Source of the DNA: Chloroflexi bacterium UBA5177
GTDB taxonomy: Bacteria; Chloroflexota; UBA5177
Length of the DNA stretch: 15,823 nucleotides
Assembly (NCBI GenBank): GCA_002413265.1
Contig: DHWR01000163.1
Span: forward strand, 3,740-19,562
Reading direction: 5' to 3'
The notes under the pieces were generated by a model that made no database searches, was not told the origin of the DNA, and saw only the letters and a program-made list of their open reading frames with translations. The position numbers and the translations under genes are program-made. Below are positions 6,844 through 13,667 of this stretch, one piece after another. How positions within the stretch are numbered: position 1 is the first letter of the stretch; every line of letters begins with the position of its first letter.

Positions 6844-7662
6844 ATGGACGTTTTCATCAGCGCGGATGTCGAAGGCGTCGCCGGCATCGCAAGCTGGAGC
6901 CAGATCACTCCGGGCTCGGATGACTATGCAGTGGGCCGGTCGCTGATGGTCGGCGAAGTCAACGCGGCGATCGAAGGCGCCTTTGACGCGGGCGCCGATC
7001 GCGTGGTCGTAAATGACTCGCACTCGCGAATGACCAACCTACCGCCAGAGCAGGTGGATGCTCGGGCGCGCCTCATATCGGGCCACTACAAGCCCATGTA
7101 CATGCTGCAAGGCATCGACGACAGCTTTGACGCGGCCTTTTTCATCGGCTACCACGGAGCCATTGGCGAACCCGAAGCCATCCTTTCGCATACTTACAAC
7201 CCTCGGGCCATCTGGGAAGCCAAGATCGACGGCCGTGCCGTCGGCGAGATCGGCATAAATCTCCTGGTCTGCGAGTACTTTGGTGTCCCGGTGCTCCTCG
7301 TCACCGGTGACCAGACGACGGCCCTGGAGGCCCGAGAGCTCATTCCAGGCATTCACGTAGCCGAGGTGAAGCGCTCCTTTGGCCGCTACAGTGCCGAGAG
7401 CTTAAGTCCATCAGAGGCGAGAAAGATCATTCGCCGGGCAGCCGAGGAGAGTTTGCAGGGGCTTCCCAAGCCGCCCCTGCTTAGGCGAGCCGTAACTATG
7501 GAGGTCACCTTCTTGGTTGCCGACATGGCATCTATGTCGGAGTGGGTTCGAGGGGTGGAGCGTTCCGGACCGCGAACCGTATCGTTCCGGGCCGCTGACG
7601 GTCTGGAGGCATATCAAACCTTCTATGCGCTGTTGACACTGACGCGAAGCCTCGTCGAGTGA
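6844..7662 (+). CDS. M55 family D-aminopeptidase (DppA-like)
   Basis: A 272-residue zinc D-aminopeptidase related to Bacillus DppA, which splits D-Ala-D-Ala and D-Ala-Gly-Gly type peptides, for instance during recycling of wall peptides. The ligands line up with DppA: D8 and E10 in SADVEG, H60 in VNDSHSRM, H104 in IGYHG, the HT pair at 116-117, and E135 in GRAVGEIGIN. GYHG replaces the more common GYHA, a mild change. ATG 6844 has GGAG just upstream and begins the conserved MDVFISADVEG. It is the first gene of a run with ruvC and an M50-type gene, and divergent from the M24 peptidase. No dpp transport genes are nearby. Confidence 0.94.
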   Translation: MDVFISADVEGVAGIASWSQITPGSDDYAVGRSLMVGEVNAAIEGAFDAGADRVVVNDSHSRMTNLPPEQVDARARLISGHYKPMYMLQGIDDSFDAAFFIGYHGAIGEPEAILSHTYNPRAIWEAKIDGRAVGEIGINLLVCEYFGVPVLLVTGDQTTALEARELIPGIHVAEVKRSFGRYSAESLSPSEARKIIRRAAEESLQGLPKPPLLRRAVTMEVTFLVADMASMSEWVRGVERSGPRTVSFRAADGLEAYQTFYALLTLTRSLVE

Positions 7663-8171
7663 AGGCGCTGGGCATCGATCCCGGCCTTGTGGTCACCGGT
7701 TACGCGGTGCTGGAGCAGGAGTCGGGAAGCATACGACTGATCGAGGCCGGCACCATCGATGCCGGAAAAGCCAAGGATCCACTGCCCATTCGACTCCGCC
7801 GCCTGCACGAAGGCATCAACGGTCTCCTGGACGATCACCAGCCCGAGGCTATGGCGCTCGAAACGCTTTTCTCTCACTACGACCACCCGCGCACCGCGAT
7901 TCTGATGGGGCACGCGCGTGGTGTCATTTGTCTCGCGGCCGGCCTCCATGACGTTGCGCTGCATAATTACACCGCCACGCAGGTGAAAAGCGCGCTAACG
8001 GGCAATGGCCGTGCGAGTAAGGAACAGATCCAAAAAATGGTGAGGCGAACCTTCGCTCTCGTCGAGACTCCACGGCCACCGGACGTCGCGGACGCTGTTG
8101 CGATCTCTCTCTGCCACCTCTACCACCACGGCACTCGCTCGAACCAGGACTATCTCAGGCTGATCAAGTAG
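7659..8171 (+). CDS. ruvC: Holliday junction resolvase RuvC
   Basis: The endonuclease that cuts Holliday junctions symmetrically at the end of homologous recombination, working with RuvAB. The 170 residues are the normal length. The RNase H-fold acidic residues are all present: D7 in LGIDPG, E68 in ALETLF, D142 and D145 in DVADAVAISLCH. The GNGRASKEQIQKMV segment is the family's DNA-binding loop and helix. The start is GTG 7659, overlapping the M55 stop as GTGA, so translation is probably coupled. ruvA and ruvB are not adjacent, and yebC, a frequent partner, is also absent; the unusual company of D-aminopeptidase and membrane protease may simply reflect genome rearrangement. Confidence 0.95.
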   Translation: MKALGIDPGLVVTGYAVLEQESGSIRLIEAGTIDAGKAKDPLPIRLRRLHEGINGLLDDHQPEAMALETLFSHYDHPRTAILMGHARGVICLAAGLHDVALHNYTATQVKSALTGNGRASKEQIQKMVRRTFALVETPRPPDVADAVAISLCHLYHHGTRSNQDYLRLIK

Positions 8172-8173
8172 CG

Positions 8174-8989
8174 ATGGCAAAGTCTGCCGAAGATCTGATT
8201 CGCGAGCTCGAAGCCGGAGGCGTGCTAGACCGGGGTTCCGCGCCCGCAAGAGCCGCCCCGCGTGCCATGCGGAGCTCGGGCGCAAGCACGCCAGGGACGA
8301 AGCCGTCGGCTCTTCTCTTCGTCGTTCTTGCGGCGGTTGTCATCGCCGTTCTGGGTTCCTTGCCGCTCGTATCCACTGGGCTGTACCCTTTCAGTCTCTT
8401 CGTCACGCTGGTTCATGAGACGTGCCATGCCGTGGCCGCCGCCCTCACCGGAGGACGGGTAGACAGTCTCAAGGTGTCGGGCGATCTCTCGGGCGTGACC
8501 ATGATCGCCGGCGGGGCCCGGGCTTTGGTGGACTCTGCCGGCTACCTTGGGGCCGCCCTTGTCGGCGCCGCGCTATTGATTACGCCGCTTCGCTACGCCC
8601 GTTGGGCGATCGCCGCCCTCGCTGCCATCCCCTTCGCCGACCTGCTGCTTTTTCATCCGGCGACCCTTTTCACGGCCGTCTGGTGTGTCGTATTCCTGGC
8701 TGGGCTCGGGCTGGCTGCCTGGAAACTCCCCCTGCGGTTCATGCGCTTCCTGCAGATATTTCTTGGTGTTTCCTGCGGACTGAATGCATTTCGGGACCTC
8801 ATGACACTGTTCTTTATCTCATCGAGTGGCGCCCACATCCATACCGACGCCGTAGCCATGTCCAACGTTGTTCCGTTGCCGGCTACCGTCTGGGCCGTGC
8901 TGTGGACTCTGCTGTCTCTGTTGCTGCTGGGTGGCGCCCTCTTCGGCATGGCGAAGCGCGATCTGAAGAACTGGCGCGGTGCCGCTTAG
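8174..8989 (+). CDS. M50-type (site-2 protease-like) membrane metallopeptidase
   Basis: A 271-residue integral membrane protein with an HExxH zinc site, HETCH (H81, E82, H85), in a hydrophobic segment that begins LFVTLVHETCHAVAAALTGG. The glycine-rich follow-up GVTMIAGGARALVDSAGYLGAALVGAALL is typical of the M50B-like group of membrane metallopeptidases. About five to six membrane helices follow, between residues 45 and 260. The first 40 residues are charged and probably cytoplasmic. Substrates are unknown; many relatives are annotated only as M50 family. The start ATG is 2 nt after the ruvC stop, so it is the last gene of the M55-ruvC operon. Confidence 0.88.
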   Translation: MAKSAEDLIRELEAGGVLDRGSAPARAAPRAMRSSGASTPGTKPSALLFVVLAAVVIAVLGSLPLVSTGLYPFSLFVTLVHETCHAVAAALTGGRVDSLKVSGDLSGVTMIAGGARALVDSAGYLGAALVGAALLITPLRYARWAIAALAAIPFADLLLFHPATLFTAVWCVVFLAGLGLAAWKLPLRFMRFLQIFLGVSCGLNAFRDLMTLFFISSSGAHIHTDAVAMSNVVPLPATVWAVLWTLLSLLLLGGALFGMAKRDLKNWRGAA

Positions 8990-9004
8990 CCGCGATCAGG
9001 CGGG

Positions 9005-9049
9005 TATATCGACTGAACATAACGATCGGGTACACATGGTGATACGTTA
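9005..9049 (+). promoter_or_regulatory. possible promoter and imperfect dyad before the permease operon
   Basis: TATATC at 9005-9010 is a 4-of-6 match to a -10. Downstream, TAACGATC (9020-9027) and GATACGTTA (9041-9049) form an imperfect inverted repeat with a 13-nt spacer, ending 5 nt before the start codon. A repressor site is conceivable; no regulator family is recognised. Confidence 0.3.
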
Positions 9050-9054
9050 GGCTG

Positions 9055-10002
9055 ATGTTCGATCTGGTCCAGCAGCGCTTACCCGACCTGATTACCGTTT
9101 TCCTTGGCATCTTCCTCGAGGCCACTCCCTTCCTGCTCGTTGGTGTTCTGGTCTCGAGCGTGCTCGAGATAGTTGTCTCAGAAGACCGACTCTTACGGTG
9201 GCTGCCGCGAAATGCCCTCGTGGGGCTGCTCGGCGGGGTAGCCGTAGGTGCGGCCGCGCCTCTCTGTGAATGTGGAACGGTGCCCATCGCCAGGAGCTGC
9301 GTATCAAAGGGCCTTCCGCTCCCGGCCGCAGTCGGTTTTCTCCTGGCCGCGCCGGTTATCAATCCGGTGACCGTCACCGCCACCTACACGGCCTTCCACA
9401 GCAATCTTCAGATCCTCGTTCTTCGCGTCACTCTTGGGATCGCGATCGCCCTGGCGGTTGGGGGCCTCTTCCTTCTATGGCCTCGGGACGAACCTGCACT
9501 GAGGGTCAGCCGAACCGGCGATCCGGCGGACTCGCATCACCGCCACGAGCACGACCATGGCTGCGACCAGAGTCGGGCGAAGCGCGTCTCGCTGCTTGCG
9601 AGACTCCTCGACCTACTTCACCACTCGGCTTCGGAGCTTTCGTCCCTGGCCGTCTACCTGATCGGCGCCTGCCTCGTCGCGTCGCTCTTGCAGGTCTTCC
9701 TGCCGCGCACTCAGCTCCTCTCGATTGGGCAGGGGCCGCTGCTTTCGGTGCTGATCATGATGGCCGTCGCGGTGATACTTTCCACCTGCTCGTCGGTCGA
9801 CGCGTTCGTGGCCCTGGCGTTTTCGACAACGTTTGCTCCTGGCGCTATTCTGGCCTTCTTGCTCATCAGTCCAGTCCTCAACCTCAAGAGCGGGGCGCTC
9901 GTCCTGGGCCTGTTCAGACCGGGAGTGGCCATGCCGCTTCTGGCCACCTCAACTGCCGCGGTTCTGCTGGCCGCTCTTTCCATCAACTACCACCTGCTTT
10001 GA
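9055..10002 (+). CDS. YraQ/SO_0444-type permease
   Basis: A 315-residue polytopic permease of the DUF318/YraQ group, related to ArsP-type and Cu/Zn efflux permeases. Two conserved cysteine motifs in membrane segments identify it: PLCECGTVPIA (C71, C73) and ILSTCSSVDAF (C245), each at the start of one of two repeated halves (IFLEATPFLLVG and AVYLIGACLVAS). Between the halves is a soluble linker with HHRHEHDHGC at residues 161-170, a likely metal-binding patch. Substrate is not settled for this family; metal or metalloid efflux is the usual inference. ATG 9055 has only a weak AGG upstream. The gene overlaps its TIGR03943 partner by 4 nt (TTGA). Confidence 0.9.
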   Translation: MFDLVQQRLPDLITVFLGIFLEATPFLLVGVLVSSVLEIVVSEDRLLRWLPRNALVGLLGGVAVGAAAPLCECGTVPIARSCVSKGLPLPAAVGFLLAAPVINPVTVTATYTAFHSNLQILVLRVTLGIAIALAVGGLFLLWPRDEPALRVSRTGDPADSHHRHEHDHGCDQSRAKRVSLLARLLDLLHHSASELSSLAVYLIGACLVASLLQVFLPRTQLLSIGQGPLLSVLIMMAVAVILSTCSSVDAFVALAFSTTFAPGAILAFLLISPVLNLKSGALVLGLFRPGVAMPLLATSTAAVLLAALSINYHLL

Positions 10003-10703
10003 ACACGACGCTTTTTCGCCGGATCTGCACTGCCTCTCCTCCGCTGCTCTTTGCCGTGCTGGTGCTGAAACTTTGGCTCACCGGAACCATCGGTTATTAC
10101 GTGAACGGAAGGACCATCTGGATAGTCCTGCTTGGTGGCTCTTTGGCAGCGACGATCGGTCTTGGCGCCCTGTGGCGATCTTCCGAAGAGAACGTTAACG
10201 CCTCATCCCTGTGGAAGCCTCTGATATTCGCCGTGCCGCTGGCGGTTGGACTGCTGGTTCCGGCCAGGCCACTCTCTGCAAGCAGCGGGCAGTCGTCCTC
10301 TCTTGGATCGCTTCAGCTTGCCTCGCACGTTGCGAGCGGTGGTGGGGGCGACCTGTTCGGATACTGGATGAATGCGCTGTCTGACCACCCGGAGCCTGGC
10401 TGGTGGACCGGCCGGCACGTTACCCTGGTCGGTTTCGTCGCCCACCAGACCGGCCTTCCTCCCCGCAGCTTCATCCTCGGGCGTTATCTGGTCACCTGCT
10501 GCGTGGTCGACGCCTCGCTGCTTGGGTTTCCGGTTCAGCTCGACAGGACTGTCCGCGCTCCCGATGAAGGTGCCTGGATACAGGTCAGCGGCGTGTTTGG
10601 CACCCGGTATTGGACTGATCCCAGTGGCCAGCACTATCCGCTCATCAATCACGCGACGATTTCAGGCGTGAGCATTCCATCGACCCCCTACCTTTCGCCA
10701 TGA
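9999..10703 (+). CDS. TIGR03943-family protein, partner of the YraQ-type permease
   Basis: A 234-residue protein of the family that regularly follows YraQ-type permeases (Bacillus YcgQ is a relative). Two to three membrane helices lie within residues 14-90. The soluble part holds the OB-like pattern HVTLVGFVAHQ, the conserved RYLVTCCVVDA (C167, C168), the FPVQ strand, and WIQVSGVFG. The paired cysteines suggest metal or redox handling next to the permease, which is inference. The same frame is open from 9270, but that part merely shadows the permease. TTG 9999, overlapping the permease stop as TTGA, is the only start that gives the expected N-terminus. Its stop overlaps the next ATG as ATGA, so three genes are translationally linked. 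Confidence 0.85.
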   Translation: MNTTLFRRICTASPPLLFAVLVLKLWLTGTIGYYVNGRTIWIVLLGGSLAATIGLGALWRSSEENVNASSLWKPLIFAVPLAVGLLVPARPLSASSGQSSSLGSLQLASHVASGGGGDLFGYWMNALSDHPEPGWWTGRHVTLVGFVAHQTGLPPRSFILGRYLVTCCVVDASLLGFPVQLDRTVRAPDEGAWIQVSGVFGTRYWTDPSGQHYPLINHATISGVSIPSTPYLSP

Positions 10704-11476
10704 ACGCGAAGATCCGAAGCTTCAGACTCGGGGTCGCCGGATTTCTCACGCTCTGTCTGGCCGCTTCGGCCGTCATCGTGTTACGAGGAGACGGACCCCA
10801 TCCCCGCGTGGTCGGGGTACTTCCGGCGAATGGCGCACAGCACTTTCCCGGAGGGCCAATGCAGATCACCTTCAGTCAGCCGATGGACACGTCGAGCGTG
10901 GAGCGCAGCCTGCAGGTGACTCCTGGCGCCGAAGGGCAAGGCGCATGGTACGGCAACACGCTGAACGTCCAGCCCCTGGGTGACTGGCGACCGAACGTTC
11001 TGTACCACGTGGCTCTCACCGGAAAGGTCACCGACAATGAAGGCCGTCCGCTTCACACGCCGGTTCTTTTCTCCTTCAGGGTTCATCACATCACCCGTCT
11101 CAAGGCCTGCTTGGTGTCTGGAGTCCGCAACATCTGCGACGTCAGCCCCGGATATCACGCGCCCCTCACTCGCAGCCGGCTCCCGGTAGGCGACTTTGCC
11201 ATGTCGACAGATGGAACCGAGATCGCCTACACCGAGTCCGAGGGGCGCAGGTCGATCTACCATCTCCATCTTGTCGACGTCACGACAGGGAAGACCGTGC
11301 AGCTCACTCGCGGAAACCGCTTCTCCGACGCCAAGCCGTATTGGGTCAAGGACGTCGACACCTTCTTCTCGTACCAGCGGCAGCCGATCGGGCGGATCAA
11401 CGGAAAGCCGCACCTTGGCAATCCCCAGGTCTGGACCATCGCAACCACTGGGGCAATGAACACTCCGTCTGGCTAG
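10700..11476 (+). CDS. membrane-anchored Ig-like (Big_5/SbsA-type) protein with short propeller-like tail
   Basis: A 258-residue predicted exported protein. Residues 10-28 form a signal or anchor helix. Residues 35-128 fit an SbsA-type Ig-like domain: VVGVLPANGAQ, ITFSQPMDTSSV, NVLYHVALTGKVTDNEG and the closing FSFRV are its usual blocks. After a linker with two cysteines (C137, C146) comes a region like TolB/PD40 propeller blades (FAMSTDGTEIAYTES, LVDVTTGKTVQLT, PQVWTIATTG). Only about two blades are present, so a whole propeller cannot form and the end may be truncated. It overlaps the TIGR03943 stop by 4 nt (ATGA), implying a link with the permease pair. Function unknown. Confidence 0.8.
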   Translation: MNAKIRSFRLGVAGFLTLCLAASAVIVLRGDGPHPRVVGVLPANGAQHFPGGPMQITFSQPMDTSSVERSLQVTPGAEGQGAWYGNTLNVQPLGDWRPNVLYHVALTGKVTDNEGRPLHTPVLFSFRVHHITRLKACLVSGVRNICDVSPGYHAPLTRSRLPVGDFAMSTDGTEIAYTESEGRRSIYHLHLVDVTTGKTVQLTRGNRFSDAKPYWVKDVDTFFSYQRQPIGRINGKPHLGNPQVWTIATTGAMNTPSG

Positions 11477-11654
11477 GACGGGTATGGGCATGAGAGTGAC
11501 TTAGAAACAAGCCCCGGCGTCTACTTCGCTTGCGGTCGGCACGGGCTCTGGTGGCTGCGTCTTCCTCGTAGGGGCGAGCTGCGGTCGCGCGCGGTGGCAG
11601 CCGGGGATGCTCACCGAGTTCCAAATGCGCCCTCACAGATTTCGATCAAGAGCG
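11477..11654. other. intergenic region between convergent genes, nothing recognised
   Basis: This 178-nt gap separates the stop of the Ig-like gene from the stop of the lipoprotein gene. I see no clear terminator hairpin with a T-tract and no plausible small gene. Confidence 0.6.
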
Positions 11655-12242
11655 TTACCCGCTCTCAGACGGCAACGGCGTCGCCGACGGAACGTTCACC
11701 GGGGCACCGAACTGTTTGAGGTACGGGCCCCACGCCACGGCGAAGAGTTTGACGGCACGCCGACGGTCGTTTCCGTGAACATACGAGAAACCGACCAGCA
11801 TTCGATTTTCTAGGCTGCGGACGCCAGCGGGGACGAGCTTTTTTCCGAAGACCTCGATGCAGTCGTAGCCGCTCGGCGGGAATTCATAGGTGATTTCGAG
11901 GTCGACGGCGTTCGAGCCGGTAAATGGCTGCTGATACACGGTCGTGCCATCGACGCCCCACGTCGGATATCGGCCTGTGATGGCGACAAGGGCCGGAAGG
12001 TTCTTCTCCGTCGTGGACACGTACGCCGAAATCGAGTTCACGAAGACGTTATGCGACCCCGCAGGCGCGAGCACGGCGGGAGAGACGCGAACACAATACT
12101 GGAGCCCGCGTCCACCTGGAATGTGGGAAACCCTCGCTGCGCCCAACGACAGGGTAGGTCCCGTCGAGATTGGCGCCTTGGATCCCGAGCAACCCATCAC
12201 GGCCATACCGAACAACGCTGCAGTTCCCGGCATGAATTTCAT
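11655..12242 (-). CDS. predicted lipoprotein of unknown function
   Basis: A 195-residue protein with a short lipoprotein signal: MKFMPG, a hydrophobic stretch, and the lipobox AVMGC with the lipidated Cys at residue 18, followed by SGS. The mature part is rich in beta-type sequence and has two further cysteines (in LQYCVRV and YDCIEVFG). I do not recognise the domain. The C-terminus is low complexity (NVPSATPLPSESG). The start lacks a good Shine-Dalgarno; ATG 12233 is an alternative but would shorten the charged n-region. It lies 13 nt after the DUF6062-like gene and is probably co-transcribed with it. Confidence 0.72.
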   Translation of the reverse strand: MKFMPGTAALFGMAVMGCSGSKAPISTGPTLSLGAARVSHIPGGRGLQYCVRVSPAVLAPAGSHNVFVNSISAYVSTTEKNLPALVAITGRYPTWGVDGTTVYQQPFTGSNAVDLEITYEFPPSGYDCIEVFGKKLVPAGVRSLENRMLVGFSYVHGNDRRRAVKLFAVAWGPYLKQFGAPVNVPSATPLPSESG

Positions 12243-12255
12243 CAGGGCACGTAGC

Positions 12256-13017
12256 TCAGTCGTTCTCCGACTTGCTCCCTACTGAGCTTCCGGCTCCAAA
12301 GCCCGAGTCGTCTGGGAGCCAGCTGGACGTGATGTTGAGAGCCTCACGCCACGAACGCACGGCATCCGGCTCGAGATCTTTCGTCGATCGGTAGTCGTAC
12401 GACTTTGCGAGCTCGTCGAGACGCCGCGCGAGGTCGCGGAGCGCCTTCTCCTCCGCAGCCACGACAATCGTCCAGCCTGGCGACTCCCGGTGGTGCCGAG
12501 CCGCCAGGCGGAAGTGTGGGATGCACAGGCCGCTGGAACGTTCGAACCGCTCTTTGAAGTCGACGTTCACTAACGCTTGGCAGAGGGTGTGGACGGCCAG
12601 CTCCTCGAGCTCCTTCTCTTTGAGGCAGATTACGCAGACGGGCGTATAAACGTCGTTGCGCCGATCGTCAAATAACCGCAGGAGTGGGTTTGAGCTCGTT
12701 TCGGCGACGAACTTGCCTTTCTCGATGCCACGAACCACCTGCTTGATAAGGTCTTCCAGGATGATTGCCGAGCCGAGAGCGTCCGCATGGTTCGATATCG
12801 CCTGCGCATGGAAGCGGCAGAAGCCGCCAGACTTTCGCAGCTCTGCTCGTGTCCCCACGTCGTTGACGCGCTCATAGAAAAGGGATTCGACATAGCGCAG
12901 AAGCGCTGCATGCGCGAAAAGACAGACGGAACAGAGAGGTTGTCCTTGTTGCAGGATTCGCTTCAGCTCATCCGCAGTTCGGCCGAGGCTTGACTTGGCT
13001 CCAGGTCGCTCGTTCAT
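12256..13017 (-). CDS. DUF6062-like protein with two CxxC...CxxH modules
   Basis: A 253-residue soluble protein. Two equivalent modules are visible: C29-x2-C32 then C67-x2-H70 (GGFCRFHA), and C128-x2-C131 then C165-x2-H168 (SGLCIPHF), with nearly equal spacing (35 and 34 residues between the second Cys and the third). Each looks like a four-ligand zinc site. The blocks ESLFYERVND, GFCRFHA and DALGSAIILEDLI match what I remember of the DUF6062 family, whose role is unknown. The frame is open to 13149, but the upstream part is arginine-rich and unconserved. ATG 13017 has AGGGTGG a few nt upstream and starts just before the conserved region. It is the first gene of a pair with the lipoprotein. 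Confidence 0.82.
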   Translation of the reverse strand: MNERPGAKSSLGRTADELKRILQQGQPLCSVCLFAHAALLRYVESLFYERVNDVGTRAELRKSGGFCRFHAQAISNHADALGSAIILEDLIKQVVRGIEKGKFVAETSSNPLLRLFDDRRNDVYTPVCVICLKEKELEELAVHTLCQALVNVDFKERFERSSGLCIPHFRLAARHHRESPGWTIVVAAEEKALRDLARRLDELAKSYDYRSTKDLEPDAVRSWREALNITSSWLPDDSGFGAGSSVGSKSEND

Positions 13018-13180
13018 GCTCCACCCTAAACCACTGCTCCGTCCGCCGTTCGCTTCAGACAATAATCTTCCCGGTCGTTGAACCGTTGCGGGAAACCTGA
13101 CAGACGAGGTGAGGCGCGAGCAGGCGCGCAGTCGCGAAAACTGAGGCAAGTTGATTGGAATTCCTGGAGGACTTTCTTGG

Positions 13181-13303
13181 TCAGAGTTCGCCCCATACGC
13201 CGCCGCGACGGTGGCCTGCGAGCATCACCAGTCCGATGACCGTGAGGCCGATCCAGGCGAACGCGAAGAAGCCAAGCACCAGGCCCTGCACCCGGTTAAT
13301 CAC
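13181..13303 (-). CDS. 40-residue single-helix membrane protein
   Basis: A short frame starting at GTG 13303 and ending in TGA encodes a 40-residue peptide: MINRVQ, a hydrophobic helix of about 23 residues (GLVLGFFAFAWIGLTVIGLVMLA), then a positive GHRRGG tail. This is the composition of a real small membrane protein, with positive charges just after the helix. A strong Shine-Dalgarno, GGGGGGGAG, lies 9 nt before the GTG. It is not KdpF as far as I can tell. It sits between the antiporter/KdpD-like pair and the DUF6062 gene, on the same strand as both. Function unknown. Confidence 0.6.
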   Translation of the reverse strand: MINRVQGLVLGFFAFAWIGLTVIGLVMLAGHRRGGVWGEL

Positions 13304-13463
13304 ATCATCATTCTCCCCCCCGTTTCGAGAGAACCCGTGCCCAGTAACTCCGATCAGAACAAGGGCATGTCATGGCTCGTCGGCGAAGCCGGTGCCATGC
13401 TGATATCCAGTCCCAGACCGGGCCGTTGCAGTCACGGTTCGGGGCTGGATGTGGAGACAATAG

Positions 13464-13658
13464 ACGGTCCCGCATCACTCCTTGATCCTGACCATGACCT
13501 TTGGTGTCGTGCTGTTTACGATCCTCATTCAAGGGATCTCGGTCGAGCCCTTGGATGAGGATCGGCGTCTTGCGGTCGACGGTGGCGACGCCCGCGCCGG
13601 TCCCCACAAACGGGAGCAGCGCCTAACGGCGAATCGCACCCGTAAAAACAACCAGTGA
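13464..13658 (+). pseudogene. degraded fragment of a CPA1-type Na+/H+ antiporter
   Basis: In one plus frame VPHHSLILTMTFGVVLFTILIQGISVEPL (13467-13553, read in parts as LTMTFGVVLFT and ILIQGI) closely matches the last conserved membrane helix of CPA1 cation:proton antiporters. A stop codon (TAG 13461-13463) precedes it in frame and unrelated sequence follows. From ATG 13494 the frame could make 54 residues, but only the first 20 resemble a protein family. Upstream sequence around 13380-13400 in another frame (GEAGAM) could be a decayed GLRGA motif, but this is weak. The rest of the antiporter gene is missing, so it is a relic, not a gene. The 13304-13667 gap holds nothing else I can support. 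Confidence 0.6.
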
Positions 13659-13667
13659 GGGTGGCAT

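Noticed and set aside
6795..6908. Longer N-terminus of the M24 peptidase starting at ATG 6908
   Set aside because: The extra 38 residues cross the divergent promoter and the M55 coding start and are not peptidase-like.
9270..9998. Longer N-terminus of the TIGR03943 protein from 9270
   Set aside because: This stretch is the permease gene read in another frame, with low-complexity Arg/Ser/Pro-rich sequence.
11477..11718. Continuation of the Ig-like frame beyond its TAG stop
   Set aside because: The frame stays open for about 80 codons, but the sequence is Arg-rich and does not continue the propeller pattern, and it runs into the antisense of the lipoprotein gene.
13018..13149. Longer N-terminus of the DUF6062-like protein from 13149
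   Set aside because: Arg/Ser-rich, not conserved in character, and ATG 13017 has a ribosome site.
13151..13558. 135-codon plus-strand frame over the antiporter relic and opposite the 40-residue gene
   Set aside because: Translation resembles no protein and is in a different frame from the CPA1-like fragment.
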